Below are positions 22,914-35,277 of a stretch of 64,000 bases of DNA, piece by piece; within the stretch, counting starts at the first letter, position 1; each line of letters begins with the position of its first letter. This DNA comes from Coleophoma eucalyptorum. Lineage: Eukaryota; Ascomycota; Leotiomycetes; Helotiales; Dermateaceae. The stretch is from assembly GCA_026120035.1 (NCBI GenBank), contig JALRME010000016.1:310001-374000 (forward strand), read 5' to 3'. The position numbers and the translations under genes were made by a program. The notes below the pieces were generated by a model. That model saw nothing but the letters and a program-made list of their open reading frames with translations, did no database searches and was not told the DNA's origin.

Positions 22914-25900
22914 GGGCAGGGCCCAATAGACGAGAAAGGCGAATATACATCCCACACCAACGAATGTGCATCATCCACCATACCCTACAGAATGCGCTCT
23001 GTCTGCAATGTCGGGAAACTTGCCCGATCAAATGATACGGTATAGCTTGTCGGAATTCCGAAGGTCTCTGCTTCTGTGTCTGCTACAACATCCTCCAGCA
23101 TCTTGCTACCGTAAAACTCGAGTTATAGAAATCTGATGATCTGAGTGTGGGTGAACCAATTTGATGGTCGTCCAATTCACCCCAGATATAAAGGGCCGAT
23201 TAGAAGGAAGATGCTCGAGTATGATCCCTCAAGCATCGTCTGGTGGGAGAGTGGATGCCCGTCCCCGCTGGAGAACGGAAAATTGCCAGACATGCGAATG
23301 TAAGGTAGGGCAAGGCAAGCTCCGGTACGATTGGTAGCCGGGTCAGGCAGCTGTCAGTATCACGTGGCTTTACCGGCCTTCTCGTAGTCGGGCAACGGGG
23401 CTGAGGTTTTTCCGAAATAAGACGTTATCAAGACCAAGTAAAGCCATCTCCTGCAGCACGCCTCTGAATTGCATCAGGTCCAAACCTTATCAACCGCTCA
23501 TTCCGACATGACATGCTTTCATCCCATATTCTCTGCATTTCTCATCGTACCTGCAAGGTTGAGCAATGGGATGACGTACGACGCGCCGCTACATGCAGTT
23601 TCTCTTCGACGCCCACGCCCCGCGCCCAAGACATAAAGACCCGTGCTAGAGCTGCGAGCGGAGGTCTTGCAAGTACAACAGCTGTCAGGCTGGTCAGGGG
23701 CTTAAGTCTATTTCTTAGAGTGCTGGCAGCTCTCGCACTCGCTATTCCACCAACCATGTAGAAAGCAGAGAACTTCTATTATCATCACATCACCGTTTGT
23801 GCACGCTCGGGCGTGCGTGCAGACAACCACCCGTCATGCTTGAAGAGAAAGTCTAAATCTCTTAATGTGCGCGAAAGTATCAAACTTTCTTTTCCAAACC
23901 TCTTTCTTGCATGTACGACCCCTGGCGAACATCACCGGCTTCCAAGGCATTTCCAAGGCCAGAAAGTCAGATCCCTCGAAAGTCTTGAAGCTTGCCCAGT
24001 GCACTCGTAAGAATATCTCCTTCAACAGGGTGGAATTTAGTTTGCCGTTCTCGGTAGGAAAAAGGGAGATGGCCTGTGCCTGTCGGTGTCTCCTCTATCC
24101 TTGCAAGAGCAATGAACGCTTAAAAGATATGGTCTACGATTCATGGGCTATAGGAGTGAAGCACGAAGCCTGGATTCGGAAGTCATTCCGATCATCCTTT
24201 GACATTTTGGTAAGACATTCGTGTTCGAAGGTTATCGCTTGTGCATGCTTGCCAATGCTATGAACTCTAACGGGCAGATCAGAGGGTCGAATCTAACCGT
24301 GCGAACCAGATGAGGATTTTGGTGCACGAGAAACAATTTTGCCTCGGGATGCCCCATATGATGGTGGATTGGTGCGATTGCTGTCATAAGGGGTGTCGAT
24401 TACGGAGCTGTAAGTCAGTTTAATGGTTAAACCAGCCACCCATAGGTACATGCGCAGTAGTTTCAGAGACTTTCTTACAGATGCGCGGTGGTCGATGACC
24501 GCAGCGCCCTCACTGGATGCGATGTAGCAGGCCCCTGGATCCATCTGCAAGAAAATCTATACCGTCCACCTCCTCAGCCCTCCCAACATAAAGCTATGTC
24601 CATTTGATTTTTAGTACACGGTATCTTGTGGTCATTACCCAATTACCCTGTCTAATGATGAGATACTCGAGAGTCAAGATGGCTCGATACTATTTCCTGC
24701 CGGAGACAGCAGCGCTATCTTACCCTGCAACATCAAATATCGGTTTGGTCAACGTAATATCTTGCCAGAAGTGATAACACCAATCCCCACGAATCTGGAC
24801 AGCAGTCGACAACAAGAGACGTGAGAATCGCAAGAGTTCCACCTGTAAGGTCTAGAGCAGGCCGAAACCTCAACGGGTGTCTCCACAATGTACTGTAGCA
24901 GTGTTGGAAGGATTGTCCAGTGTTAAAGGATTCAGATGCTTGACAGTATCTCCACACTATGCACGGACTTGGGTTACCATCAAAATTGGCAGCAACATGC
25001 GAATAGCTTAGAACACATAGGGGTTACTAGCGCCCAGAGGCAAGCCTGGGATACCTGCCTACGTACGTACTGTTGGGCTTACACATCTTTTACTCTACCA
25101 TGCCATGCCATAGCTTCTCTAGCGCTTTGCGCATCATACTGCTCCTGGATGGCATATAGTCCCATCACGCATATCTATCAAGGAATAGATCTCAATCCCG
25201 GCCAAGCCGATGCAGCTTTATCCTACCACTCCGCTTCTACCGATAGCAAATGGCTGAAGGGATAGCAAAAGCTCGAGTTCTTGAAGGCGCACGTTGGCTG
25301 TAGTCTTCCCGCTAGCCCGGAGCCAAATGACACGGGATCACGGACGGATGTTGAGAGTCTATTTCTCTCTATCTGATAACCTCTTTCCCTCATCCTAGGT
25401 CCTGGCCCCCTTCATAAGGCTGGGATGGAGGAGCCATATGTGATGCAATTTAAGGTAGTGATCAAGCACGAACGGCTCCTCCGATCGATATGCAGCCTAC
25501 CATTGGTAGAGGCGGATAGGGAGCAATGGTAAAAAGCTACGAAGGATTCCGATTCTTTCACGCTTATGCTCGGTATCCTCCGAGTTTGCGGGCATTGCAG
25601 CTAAAGCTCACGTATCTTTACATGTCTTACTATACATGGGTCCTCTTGTTTCGTTTGCTTAGCCAGTTGTTGATTAGTTTCATTATTTCGCCGTTCTCAC
25701 ACCTTCTTGGTTTTCGAAAGGAGCGAAAACGTGGCTTAGGAGTCATTTGCAATTGCACTGCACTGCGCCGCACTAGACCCTGACGTGTGACTTCTGAAGG
25801 AATTATACTTTCAGCTGGCCATCTACTAGTAGTCTTCGTGTTCGTTTATTCGCCCTTGGGATCCGATCACTACCCAAATGCCGCGTACTTGAATGCCGCG

Positions 25901-27395
25901 GTGGCTCTTCTAGTATTAGCTGAACCCTTGGGGTAAATTGGCAATTGATCCTAATAGCCAGGGCGCTAAGCGCGCTCTAGCTCCATATGCATTCCTCAGG
26001 AGGGAGGAATTCTTGACGAGCTAGACAATACCCAGACCTGGTGTCGCGGATCTGCCTCCGTATTGGGTCCGATTTTGTTTACTTGGTAAATTTCCGCTGG
26101 CTCTTGATTAAATGTAGGAGAAAGTCTGGGGGCCAACACCACGTCCACCCGGTTAGTGGCCGCTGCCATTTGAGCCGCATTACGAAAAAGTTGGAGCTGA
26201 ACCATAAACTTAGTATTCAATCCCCTGCTCGTCCAGGACCTTCAGAGCAAGAGATCCTGACTTGTTTGAGACCACGCTTCGGTCCTGATGCGGATAATAT
26301 TGCAGAATAGGATTTTCCCATTACGGGTGATTTGGCAAGGACGGGGCGGACACGTGCTCAAGAGCTGTAGAACATAGGTACTTTGAAATCCCCTCTCTGT
26401 ATCGGCGAAGAGAGCTAGATGTAGTTGCCAGTGACTTCTGGTTCTTCTACTCCTTTCTAAGTACTTCTTTTATGCTAGCAGAGATCTTTAATGTGTGTTT
26501 GGGCAAGAATAGCAGCTATACTTGACGCTGGGTGTAAAGTTTACTGAGATGTAATCATTGTGTCACTATCATCCCTTTTCTTGGAATAGGTCTCATGCAT
26601 ATATGCACATTTTCACCCTTGAGCGAGTACTATTAGAGGTCCATCATCATAGAGAGACAGTTGCACACTTCCATAGAAACTGAGTCTCCATTCAGAGAAA
26701 ATACAATGGCATTTTCAGAACTTGCAACGCTCTGAAGCCAGCTGGGGCCCAGCTAGTAGAACACAAACTGCGAAATGATGTTTTCGTGTATGATTGAGGA
26801 GGAGCCCCCTTTTTTGTGAAGAGACCTGTCTCGAATCCCGGAGTGCAACCACGTACCAGTATACAAGAGCTCTCACAAGTCGACCGTTATGTAATGTGAA
26901 GATGGATGCTGAAGTCATTTCGCAAGCATGGTGACTTGAGGTCTTTGTTGGTTGATGCATTGTGGTGAGGTTTGAGAGAAGATGGTGCCCAAAAGGGGGG
27001 GAAGTGTTCTACTGACGGCGAGGATGAATTCGGAGAGGCAGTGAGTCTTGAAGGAGGCTTAAACTCTTTTCTAGCTCACTCTGTGGACAATAGCCGGTGG
27101 GATACTTGATCTTGGTGTATGTTAAATGCTTAAGTTACCTGACTGTGACCAAGACGTACTTCACGGCATGGGAGTTTAGAAATTTCTTGAGATCTTGTGG
27201 AGATTCTTGCCAGGTCATTTACTCGTGGACACCTAACAAACTACAGAAAGCAGACTATACCCGAGCAAATGGTGCATATAGCAACTCAGCATGCCACCGA
27301 AAGGTATCCTATGATATGGTTTTGGTCCCTGAGTCTCATTATGTTCGGTGGCCTTTGCCTGCAGTAACAAGTGCACGTATAGAAAACAGATGGCT

Positions 27396-30300
27396 TTACG
27401 CACCGGAAATTCCGGTGTTACCGTTTCGCAAAATCTCCCTCTTCCACTCGGCTCGAGGCTTCTTGGCAAACCTGTCTACCTGTAGCAGACTGTTAGTTCG
27501 TCAGTCCGATGCTGGAGTATCTGAATACATACATATTTGACAATCTCAGCTTGTGCGGCATCAGAATCGGGTTTGAACCGAAGGGCTGCAAGCTCGTCAA
27601 GTGCGTAACTCATCTGATTCACGTCAGGACAAGATATTCCCAATATAATACCTTAGCATGGTACTTACCTCAGGGGTTGCAAGTAATTCGTAGATATCTT
27701 GCAAGACATCATGGATGTGGGGTTTATCCCAGCCATTGGGAAGAATGCCATGACAGATACGGCCATGCTATGTTTAATTAATGGACTACGAGGAAGTTTA
27801 TGAGTTTATAGGATTCTACCTTCGTGATATTTGGGTGCGTAATAGGAGTTAGAAGCCGAACTTCGGGTGGGGTTTGAGGGAATCGATTTGTCAAATGCAC
27901 GAATAGAACATATGTTCCATCCTTGCAAGGCGACTCTGCTGGTCCAGCCATGACTACCTTCCAAAACGACATGTCGGACTCGTTGACGTAGACATCTATG
28001 AATGGGCGCCGGTTGGCAACCATAAGTCTCATCTCGTCCAGGTAAAGCTTGCCAAAAGAGACACCAGATCTTTCAGATCGATATAAACCCGGAAGACAAG
28101 TTGAAGGTGCTTTGGTTTGTGATGATAATTCAGCTGCAACTTTAGGACCTCCACGAACAGTTAACTGCCTAGATGAAACAAAACCACTCGAATTGCCCAA
28201 GAGTGAGGTAGATATTGTTGCAAAGAAGCGAGAGGCATCACTGAGGGAGATGAAATTTCCGTACTGCAGAGTGTGGTCTACATGGGGGAATATCAAATAT
28301 GGTTGGCATGTCGGCATCTTTTGGAGTCGATTGATTATAGTTGATAACTGGGACTCGCTCGATGTCTGGTCGAGTAGAGATATCAAGAAAGGGCTCCAGC
28401 AGGAAAGTTTGGAATAACAGTTCCCGTGAGGTAGGCCGGAATGCATACCCTCCAGTATGTTTGGAAATGGTGAACAGATCGTCTGTTGAATTTGTTCCTA
28501 TGACGGTGGAGTCAAGCACGATATTAGAATCATAGAGAGCTTGGCAAACTTTTCCTGGCCCTGCGACCTAGTTGTTATCCTCCCCGTCTGTCAACACAAA
28601 TAATGCGCAACTTCGTATCTGGATATCTGCCCTCGTGCGGGCGAAGCATGCCCTTGGCCAACATAAGAGCATCCCACATCGTTGTACCGCAAGTATGGCT
28701 CCGAGCTCGTTCAAGGGAATTTTTGAAGTCTACGCCGGGCTTGGCAATAGGCGCGCTCATTCTGATATGAGATTTAGAGGAAAATGTAACAAGGCCTACA
28801 TGAGCTCTGCAAGCTCCCATACGAGTAATGAAATTTCTGAAAACTTGCTTGGCTTCATCGAGTCGAGTGAATGTGTTTTCCGTCTCGCCTCCAGCCCAAT
28901 TGTCACCCAGAGTTCTCTTCATGCTCGTGCTGAGGTCGAAGCAAATCACAATACATTCTTCTGGGCTCTCGTTCACAACATTGACCTCTCGCGCAAGTGA
29001 CCAGACATCCAAGTCCTATGTTCCATTTGACTTTCGTTGGGTGATGATAGGTTGCAGTGCAGAAATAATATCTGGTCCGGGTCCTGACGGGTAATGTTTC
29101 GACCAGTAATAGCGTTCTTAATACAGTATTCTGCCCTAGCATAAGGAACGCTTCTCATGCGACACAGTGAGACAAATCCTTCCTTGTAAATTGAGATCAC
29201 AGCCGAAGTCTTCTCATAGAGCTCTTCAGGAGAAAAAATTTGGAAGTGCTGATAGTTGTTCGCCTCGAACAACAACTCGCCAAAATCATCATTTGAAAGA
29301 AGACAACCGTGTCTCTGCTCAAACGGCCTATCAATGCTATCACCAAGTTCGACTTAAAAGTTGGTGATTTGGTTATATCTGCCCCAATAGGCACGAGCAA
29401 GAATTGTAAAATCCTTCCGACAGGTAGGATCTGTACATACCATTATTTGTCTTTGAGTTGCTTCATTGGAGACAGTTTGAGAATCCTGCGATTCCAGCGC
29501 TTTACTGTCTGAACCCTCTTTTCTGTTCAGAAATAGGAATGGGTCAGTACCCTCGGCTGACTCAGTTGTCGAATTGTTCTCAATCTCCGAGAATGCTTCT
29601 ACATCCGAAGTCTCTTTAGCATCTGTGGGCTCTGCAGGGTCTGAAGTAGTGCTGCCCGCCATGAATGTGTCATCTACATCCAAGGGCTCTTCAGCATCAG
29701 AGAGTTCTGCAGGGTCTGAAGTCGTGCTACTTGCCACGGACATGTCGTCACGCTCATCTTCAGCTGATGGTTCCGATTGTGCGGAAATATCACTTGTGGC
29801 GTTTCCGAAGGCCACAATCTCAACAACTTCACGACGATCACCAGGGTGTGAGAACCTAACATCTGTTGCGCTATTTAATTCTTCGAATTGAATACGTCTT
29901 ACGAGCGCCGTAGCTGGAATATCTGGCTCATTGCAAGATAGACGTTAAAGTGAGAATAGCCAAGCAAATATCTGTCGAGATCCTTCTAATGCAGATGCTT
30001 GACTGTGCCTCACAAGCTCGCCGGGGACCATCCTCAAAGCCAGCTCCTGGAAACAGGAAGCCAAAACTGCGGTAGGCCCAGGTTGAAGCTTGTTTTCCGT
30101 GCCCATGATCTGGAGAGCTTCGATGGCGGGAGGAAAGTGAGTAAGGTTGAATAAGGCTTTTCCGAGTCGACGAAGAGTTGCAGACTTTTATGAGCTTTGG
30201 AAACCAATATGGTGAGACATGTCTGAAAGGCTACAATAGCGCGATCAGAGGCACGAAAGCTCCAGTGAGTATGCAGCTTGTCGTGTTCTGGGATCTTGCT

Positions 30301-30999
30301 GACTGGCACGAGAAACAAGTTAAGGGGCTCTTTGATGCTACCAGTGCATCCGTATTCTGCAAGCGTTGTAGTATTAGTCACCTCAGTGGGAAGCTCATGG
30401 GCTGTCAAGAAGACTCGGAGTCGAACACTGGTAGTGAAAAATTGTTGAGGAAAAACCCGTCCGTAAGCAAGTTTCTCCAATATACTCACTGTGAGGCTCT
30501 TGCTGATACCCTCCTTGTCTGTGGGAATCAGTGAGAGTGACGGATGTTCTAATGCTAAGGCAGGCGTGACCTATCGTACGTAAATTAGCTCATGTTCATT
30601 CTAGACAACGGCGGCCTACAAATGGAGCATTATTAGAATCCTATCCCTAGAATGTCTTCGCAGACCAACCTTTGCTGTCACAACGTAAAACGTGCTTTGC
30701 TTCTCATTAATGTCGATAACATCTTGCAAAATATTCTCTTTAAATGCAACGGGACCATTCTCAGTATCTAGGCGAAGAATGTAGTCCGCTTCTGGAATAT
30801 CTGTGCAAAGAGAAGAAGCACGGCGCAGAGCCTCTTGCTGAAGTTCATTAATAGTTGCAGATGATGGCACCGGGACAACAAGACGAGTCTGACGTTGGGC
30901 GGTGTCATTGCCAAAAGCAACAATAACGCGAACTTTGCTAGGAGTGCTGACTACAGACCAGCTGTCTGAGCCCGCATTAGAGGCTCTACGCTTTGGCAT
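27396..30999 (-). pseudogene. Decayed UBL-vWA-E2 ubiquitin-conjugating fusion gene
   Basis: Reading the minus strand from the ATG at 30999: exon 30670-30999 encodes 110 residues with a ubiquitin-like (beta-grasp) pattern at about 23-105; a long interrupted exon runs from 30570 to 27820; then clean exons 27669-27767, 27533-27613 and 27396-27479 finish the protein. A second beta-grasp-like stretch (VRLRVFLTAHELP) lies near 30420. The von Willebrand A domain (about 28570-29010) keeps its MIDAS: DLSTS, the CGTT threonine and TDGED. The E2 domain (about 28100-27670) keeps HPN and the catalytic Cys in GRICHG, split by an intron. Between 30190 and 28250 I count at least four frameshifts and four in-frame stops, so no full protein can be made as sequenced. 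Sequence error or unseen introns could explain some breaks but hardly all. Confidence 0.75.
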
Positions 31000-31664
31000 G
31001 GTCACAGTTGGTAGTCTGCAGTTTTTGACCAGATGTTGCTGTACGATCAAGGTGCTATCAATTCGTGCTACTCTAGCAAGACCGCAGGAAGTATTTCGCA
31101 GATAGTACCTGAAGGGCGGGTTAAGAAGAAGGCAATGAGGTGCAGTACTTGTGTTATCGCGAGGCAACAGGACGTTGCCAGAATTTTGTGTGATAGGGGA
31201 AGATATCTGTAAGAGAAGAAAAGTTGTTAGAAGAGAGAGGAGAGGTGAGTTCTTGGCCTGGAAAAGAAAGGTATATATATAAGAATAATGAGACAGGGTG
31301 CTGCCTAGAGCTTTGTGGATTTGGGATCGCGAACATACGAACGAACTCGCGCTTCTAAGCGTTAAATAGCATGGCTCAATCCTTCCCAAGTAGAATAATC
31401 ATTGAGACTGAAGCTCGACCATTATGACTTCATGGCAATAGACCCGCTTGACTCCTATGCTAACCAAACACCCCAATTATACCTAATAAGGTTAGCTGGT
31501 TCCCAATATCCGCTAAGCTCACCCCGATATTACTATTGCCGTGAACTCCGCGGACATATTTGTTAACACCACCCATAAGCATTTCTGACTTCGACTTCGA
31601 TACCACAAGCAATGAGCGCTCTATACTTTGCAGCCCTTTCGAATCATATCCGGAAATAGTGAAT
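31000..31664. promoter_or_regulatory. Divergent promoter, UBL-vWA-E2 relic and Zn2Cys6 gene
   Basis: These 665 bases separate the two outward-facing start codons. On the minus side, a TATATATA run at 31270-31278 stands about 270 bases before the relic's ATG. The layout suggests the two genes could once have been controlled together; I see no strong inverted CGG pair for a Zn2Cys6 protein. Confidence 0.4.
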
Positions 31665-34109
31665 ATGTCCGCGGAGCATCTCATTCAGAAGCCTCAGCAG
31701 CGTAAAGCACCGAGGAGGGAACGTGTACCGCTTTCCTGTGAGCAATGTAGATCTCGCAAGTATGTCGTCTAGAACCGTACAACCTTAATGCCAGGACTGC
31801 GTTGCTGACTTCTAAGACTGAAATGCAATCGAGAATTACCATGTCAAAATTGTACAGTGAGGCAAGAGACTGCAAAGTGTTCTTATAAGTCGGTTGGCCA
31901 AGGGTCATTGTCAAAATCCCGTCATGTAAACCAAGATGCCATGCGACAACGTATCTCTCGACTGGAGAGTCTGGTCACCAAAATGGCAGCCCAGCAACCA
32001 GACTCCTTATCCGAACAAGGGTCTTCTGCTCAGCTATCTGTGTCATCTGGCAGTAGTAAGATTGGGGCACAATCGACACCCCCTCCAGAGACTGCGCGTG
32101 CAGACTCCCATGGTGGAGGGGTCATCAAACTAGTCGGCGACCAATCTCTTTATCAAGGGTTAACCCATTGGGCAGATGTCATCGAAGAAGTAGGAATTTT
32201 TAATACTAGTATTAACTCAATTACTCCGAAGGCCGGCTAATTCTTTAGGTTCAAGCTTTGAAGAGCACATGGGACCAAGTGCAGTCTGACGAACTGACAC
32301 CCTCTGTCAATGAAGGCGACGCCCCAGATGGGCTGGGTCTACTCTGTGGCCTAGCAGCACCTATAGAGCTGTCAGATCTGCTGGCGACGATACCATCAAG
32401 AACTGCAGTTGACAAATTGCTCCAAAAATTCTTTGATTTTGAAGATCCCACTGTGCCAACCCTTCGTGAGTCAGTCAGAATCTTTACTAGTATGCTGTCT
32501 AACTATCGAGAGACATTTTGCATGAACCGACATTCATGAGACAGGTTGGTACTCTCATTCTTCCCAACCTGCCAAAATTGACTAGTTCTAGTACGAGGAA
32601 CATTGGGCAGACCCTTCGAAAAGTAGTCTTATGTGGGTCGGCCTCCTCTTTTCTATCCTTAACCTCGTCATGCTGGGGTATGGCTTTTTCGAGAATGAGC
32701 CACCCGAGTATAAAGGGATGACCACAGCCTTGGCGGAGTTATATCGGCAGCGAACAGCCCAGTGCTTAATGATGGCCGATATTTCTAAGTGTCTTCCCTA
32801 TACTGTTGAAACCTTAATCTTCAACATCTTGGCTGAGCATGCCCGTCCCCATGAAAATGAGCGTAGAGTTTGGATGATGATTGCAGTAGCGGCTAGAGCA
32901 GCACTTCAGATGGGCTATCACAGGCAAGGCACCATGGTACTAATATAGGCAAAAAGCTAACGCACGACAGAGATCCATCAAATTTTGCAAATATCTCCCC
33001 TCTGCAAGGAGAGATGCGTCGACGGACGTGGTGCTTTCTCCAAGAAATCGATTCGCTCTCTTCATTTGTAGTCGGGCTTCCCAGCATGATCAAATCGGTA
33101 GGAAGTGATACAGCGGAAGCACGAAATGTACATGATTGGGAACTTACTGAAGATATGATTGAGCTCCCACCCTCTCGCCCTGCCGAAGAGAAGACAGGCG
33201 TGGGATACCTGATTGCAAAGAGTCGAGTTCTGCATGGTCTGAGTGGCATTGTCGAGTTCCTTACTTCACTTAAACACGATAACTATGATACAGTCCTTGC
33301 GCTTGACAGGCACTTAGAAAGTCTTCACAGTCTATTGCCCTCTTGGTTACGGCTACCAGATCTTAAAGATGTCGCAAAAAGCTCCTCTGGCGAACTTGGG
33401 GGGCGTCTCAAGCTCGAGTTTTACTATCACCAGGGCATGTGTGTGTTGCATCGAAAATTCATAGGACATAGCAGGCCGCAAGAAGCCTTTGAGCCATCCC
33501 GACTACGATGTTTGAATTCTGCTCGGGCACTTATATCCTTGCAGGAATTTTTGTTTGAGGAGTCGAAGATCAGAGGCACATACAGACCACCTCAATGGTA
33601 TCGAATATCATATGCAAGCAATGACTTCATACTTCCTGCTACAATAATCTTCCTCGAGCTACATCGCCGCAAGGAAAACCACGCCAAAGATAGTCGAGAG
33701 TTGTGGATCATGACTGAAAATGATCTTGATCTGTTGCGAGCTCTGCAAACGTCTCAGTCAATATGGGAAGCTGCAATGGAGAATTCACCGCAAGCCTCAA
33801 AAATATGCCATATCCTAGCATATATGGTGAATAGCTTCAGTATAACATCATGGCCACTGAATACTGCCTTGCAGTCTGTTTCCCTATCTGTCGCATACCC
33901 AAGTCCTGAAGCCCCCAACCTAAGCCAGGGTCCTGGCGTAACAAGCCTAGAGAATGATATAGATTGGGTAAGTCTTTCCACGCTAGAGCATTCACAGGCT
34001 ATTATTTAACATTAACATTGAATAGTCCGCCTGGACCCAATTTGTTGAACGTACAGATTTCGAAGATGCATACCTCTCTGTGCCAATCGATGATTGGAGT
34101 ATCTTGTAG
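31665..34109 (+). CDS. Zn2Cys6 transcription factor
   Basis: Seven exons (31665-31759, 31817-32189, 32249-32465, 32513-32544, 32592-32923, 32971-33967, 34026-34109) keep one frame and give 709 residues. The zinc cluster is Cys25, 28, 35, 41, 44 and 53, split by intron 1. A short coiled-coil candidate follows (MRQRISRLESLVTKMAAQQ). The central part has the fungal-specific regulatory domain pattern: LHEPTFMRQ, YEEHWADPSKSSLMW, then ARAALQMGYHRDPSNF and GEMRRRTWCFLQEID. Three introns are exactly 47 nt. Intron 5 begins with GCAAGG instead of GT. Unlike its divergent neighbour it has no lesion. Target genes are unknown; the neighbouring relic is a candidate. Confidence 0.9.
32924..32970 (+). other. 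GC-AG intron
   Basis: Splicing from GCAAGG to GACAG restores AGA-GAT and the conserved GYHRDPSNF reading. The 47-nt length equals that of two GT introns nearby, and GCTAAC lies 16 bases before the end as branch point. A GT start at 32937 would leave only 34 nt and break the frame. Confidence 0.8.
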
Positions 34110-35205
34110 GTTTCTTAATGAGTAAATACCCGTCATTATGCAGTGGCACCGCCTTTTAACGTTAATTTCGTCTATTTAAAAATGTATTGTCTGGGTACAG
34201 GTTCTGCATATTCCTATTAGACCCAGAGATTCTAGATCTTGTGGTATCAGAAGTTCACAGAACTTTGAATTTAACTTACTCATAAAAACAGCTGAACTTA
34301 TCTATTCGTACTTGCTCGCTTATTCAAAAGAAAATCAATTGTGAATGAGGGGGATAATAAAATCAAGCATCGTGTCTGAGAGGAAAGACATTACAAGGTA
34401 AAACTATAAAGAGTAGATAATCGTTGGAGATTGCCTGCCTAACTAATACTCTTCTCATGCGAGCTTGTATTAGATCAATGGATGGGTTGGTCCCCCCCCC
34501 TTCCCCGAAAGCCTGAGGGTCAAAAATTGTTCTGCCTCTCGCCTAATTAATTGGTAAGAGAAACACGAAGGGGCCATTACTGGAATTACAATAAGATCAG
34601 ACTACGTTGTAATCTTTTACCAACACGAAAATGAATTCCCACGACAGGACCAGACTGTTAGAGTTTCAGATGGAACACTTCTGCCGCGACTGTTTCCATA
34701 TAACTACCATCAAGAAGCTCCGTATCTTCGCTTTGTGAAGTGAAAACTTCTAGCATTTCTTGATCATCGTTAAACTGTAATTGCCACTCCCAACAACTTT
34801 CCACCTCCAGCCAAAACTACAAAGACATTTTTCTCTCTCTCGTTCTGCTCGTCGGATAGAACCAGAGAGACCTGTCATGGTAAAAGGACAGAAGTGCTTC
34901 TTCGCATATGAAAGGGGGGGGGGCGTTCGCTATCGGCTACTGGCTGCTGTGCAGATGGCGAAACCCACATCGTGCGTGCACGCGCACGCACTGATCTCGG
35001 GCTATTTAATTTAAATTTCATCGTCCAACAGAACTGGGTTTGTTGAACGCAAAAAAATCATAAAAAAACATTATCGTGTGTATACGTTGATGAGAAAATG
35101 TATCTAATGGAGTCAATTCGTTTCCGTAAGGAAGAAAAGGAGGAAAAAGAGAAAGACAAAAAGGAGATTGGCTTCGAATGAAGCTGTTGTTGTTTTAACA
35201 TGTGT
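34110..35205. other. Intergenic, AT-rich with G and C runs
   Basis: No gene seen. It contains a C-rich run near 34493-34506, a G run near 34915-34924, and a hairpin candidate at 34973-34990 with 7-bp arms TGCGTGC/GCACGCA and a 4-nt loop. Confidence 0.5.
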
Positions 35206-35277
35206 TGCCCTCGGACGGAATCGAACCGGCAACCTCGTCATTACTAGTGACGCGCTCTACCATTGAGCTACGAGGGC
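35206..35277 (-). tRNA. tRNA-Thr (anticodon AGT)
   Basis: The minus strand folds as a 72-nt tRNA: acceptor GCCCTCG with CGAGGGC, D arm with AATGGTAGAGC, anticodon stem CGTCA/TGACG with loop CTAGTAA (anticodon AGT), and T loop TTCGATT. No intron. The T stem GCCGG/CCGTC has one C-T mismatch, which is mild. T-rich sequence follows the 3' end, fitting a Pol III stop. Confidence 0.93.

Larger units (their letters stand above)
19157..27395. other. 8.2-kb gene-poor interval
   Basis: No supportable protein gene or tRNA. Frames are short, lack family patterns and show no chain of splice-linked exons on either strand. The first kilobase probably holds the promoter and leader of the Zn2Cys6 gene. Simple repeats occur at 20481-20671 and 22887-22913. 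Long noncoding transcripts or a strongly decayed element cannot be excluded by reading. Confidence 0.5.

Noticed and set aside
27401..27417. Perfect 8-bp inverted repeat CACCGGAA/TTCCGGTG
   Set aside because: It lies in the last coding exon of the E2 domain (Gly-Asn-Thr-Gly-Ile-Ser) and is explained by codons.
30428..30489. A good GTGAGT donor and CCAG acceptor inside the relic (62 nt)
   Set aside because: Removing it puts the following beta-grasp stretch out of frame and meets a stop within a dozen codons. It may be a true intron made useless by another frameshift, but I could not show it.
30178..30534. Plus-strand frame opposite the UBL-vWA-E2 relic
   Set aside because: It overlaps the minus-strand coding exon with clear beta-strand and helix pattern, and has no pattern of its own.
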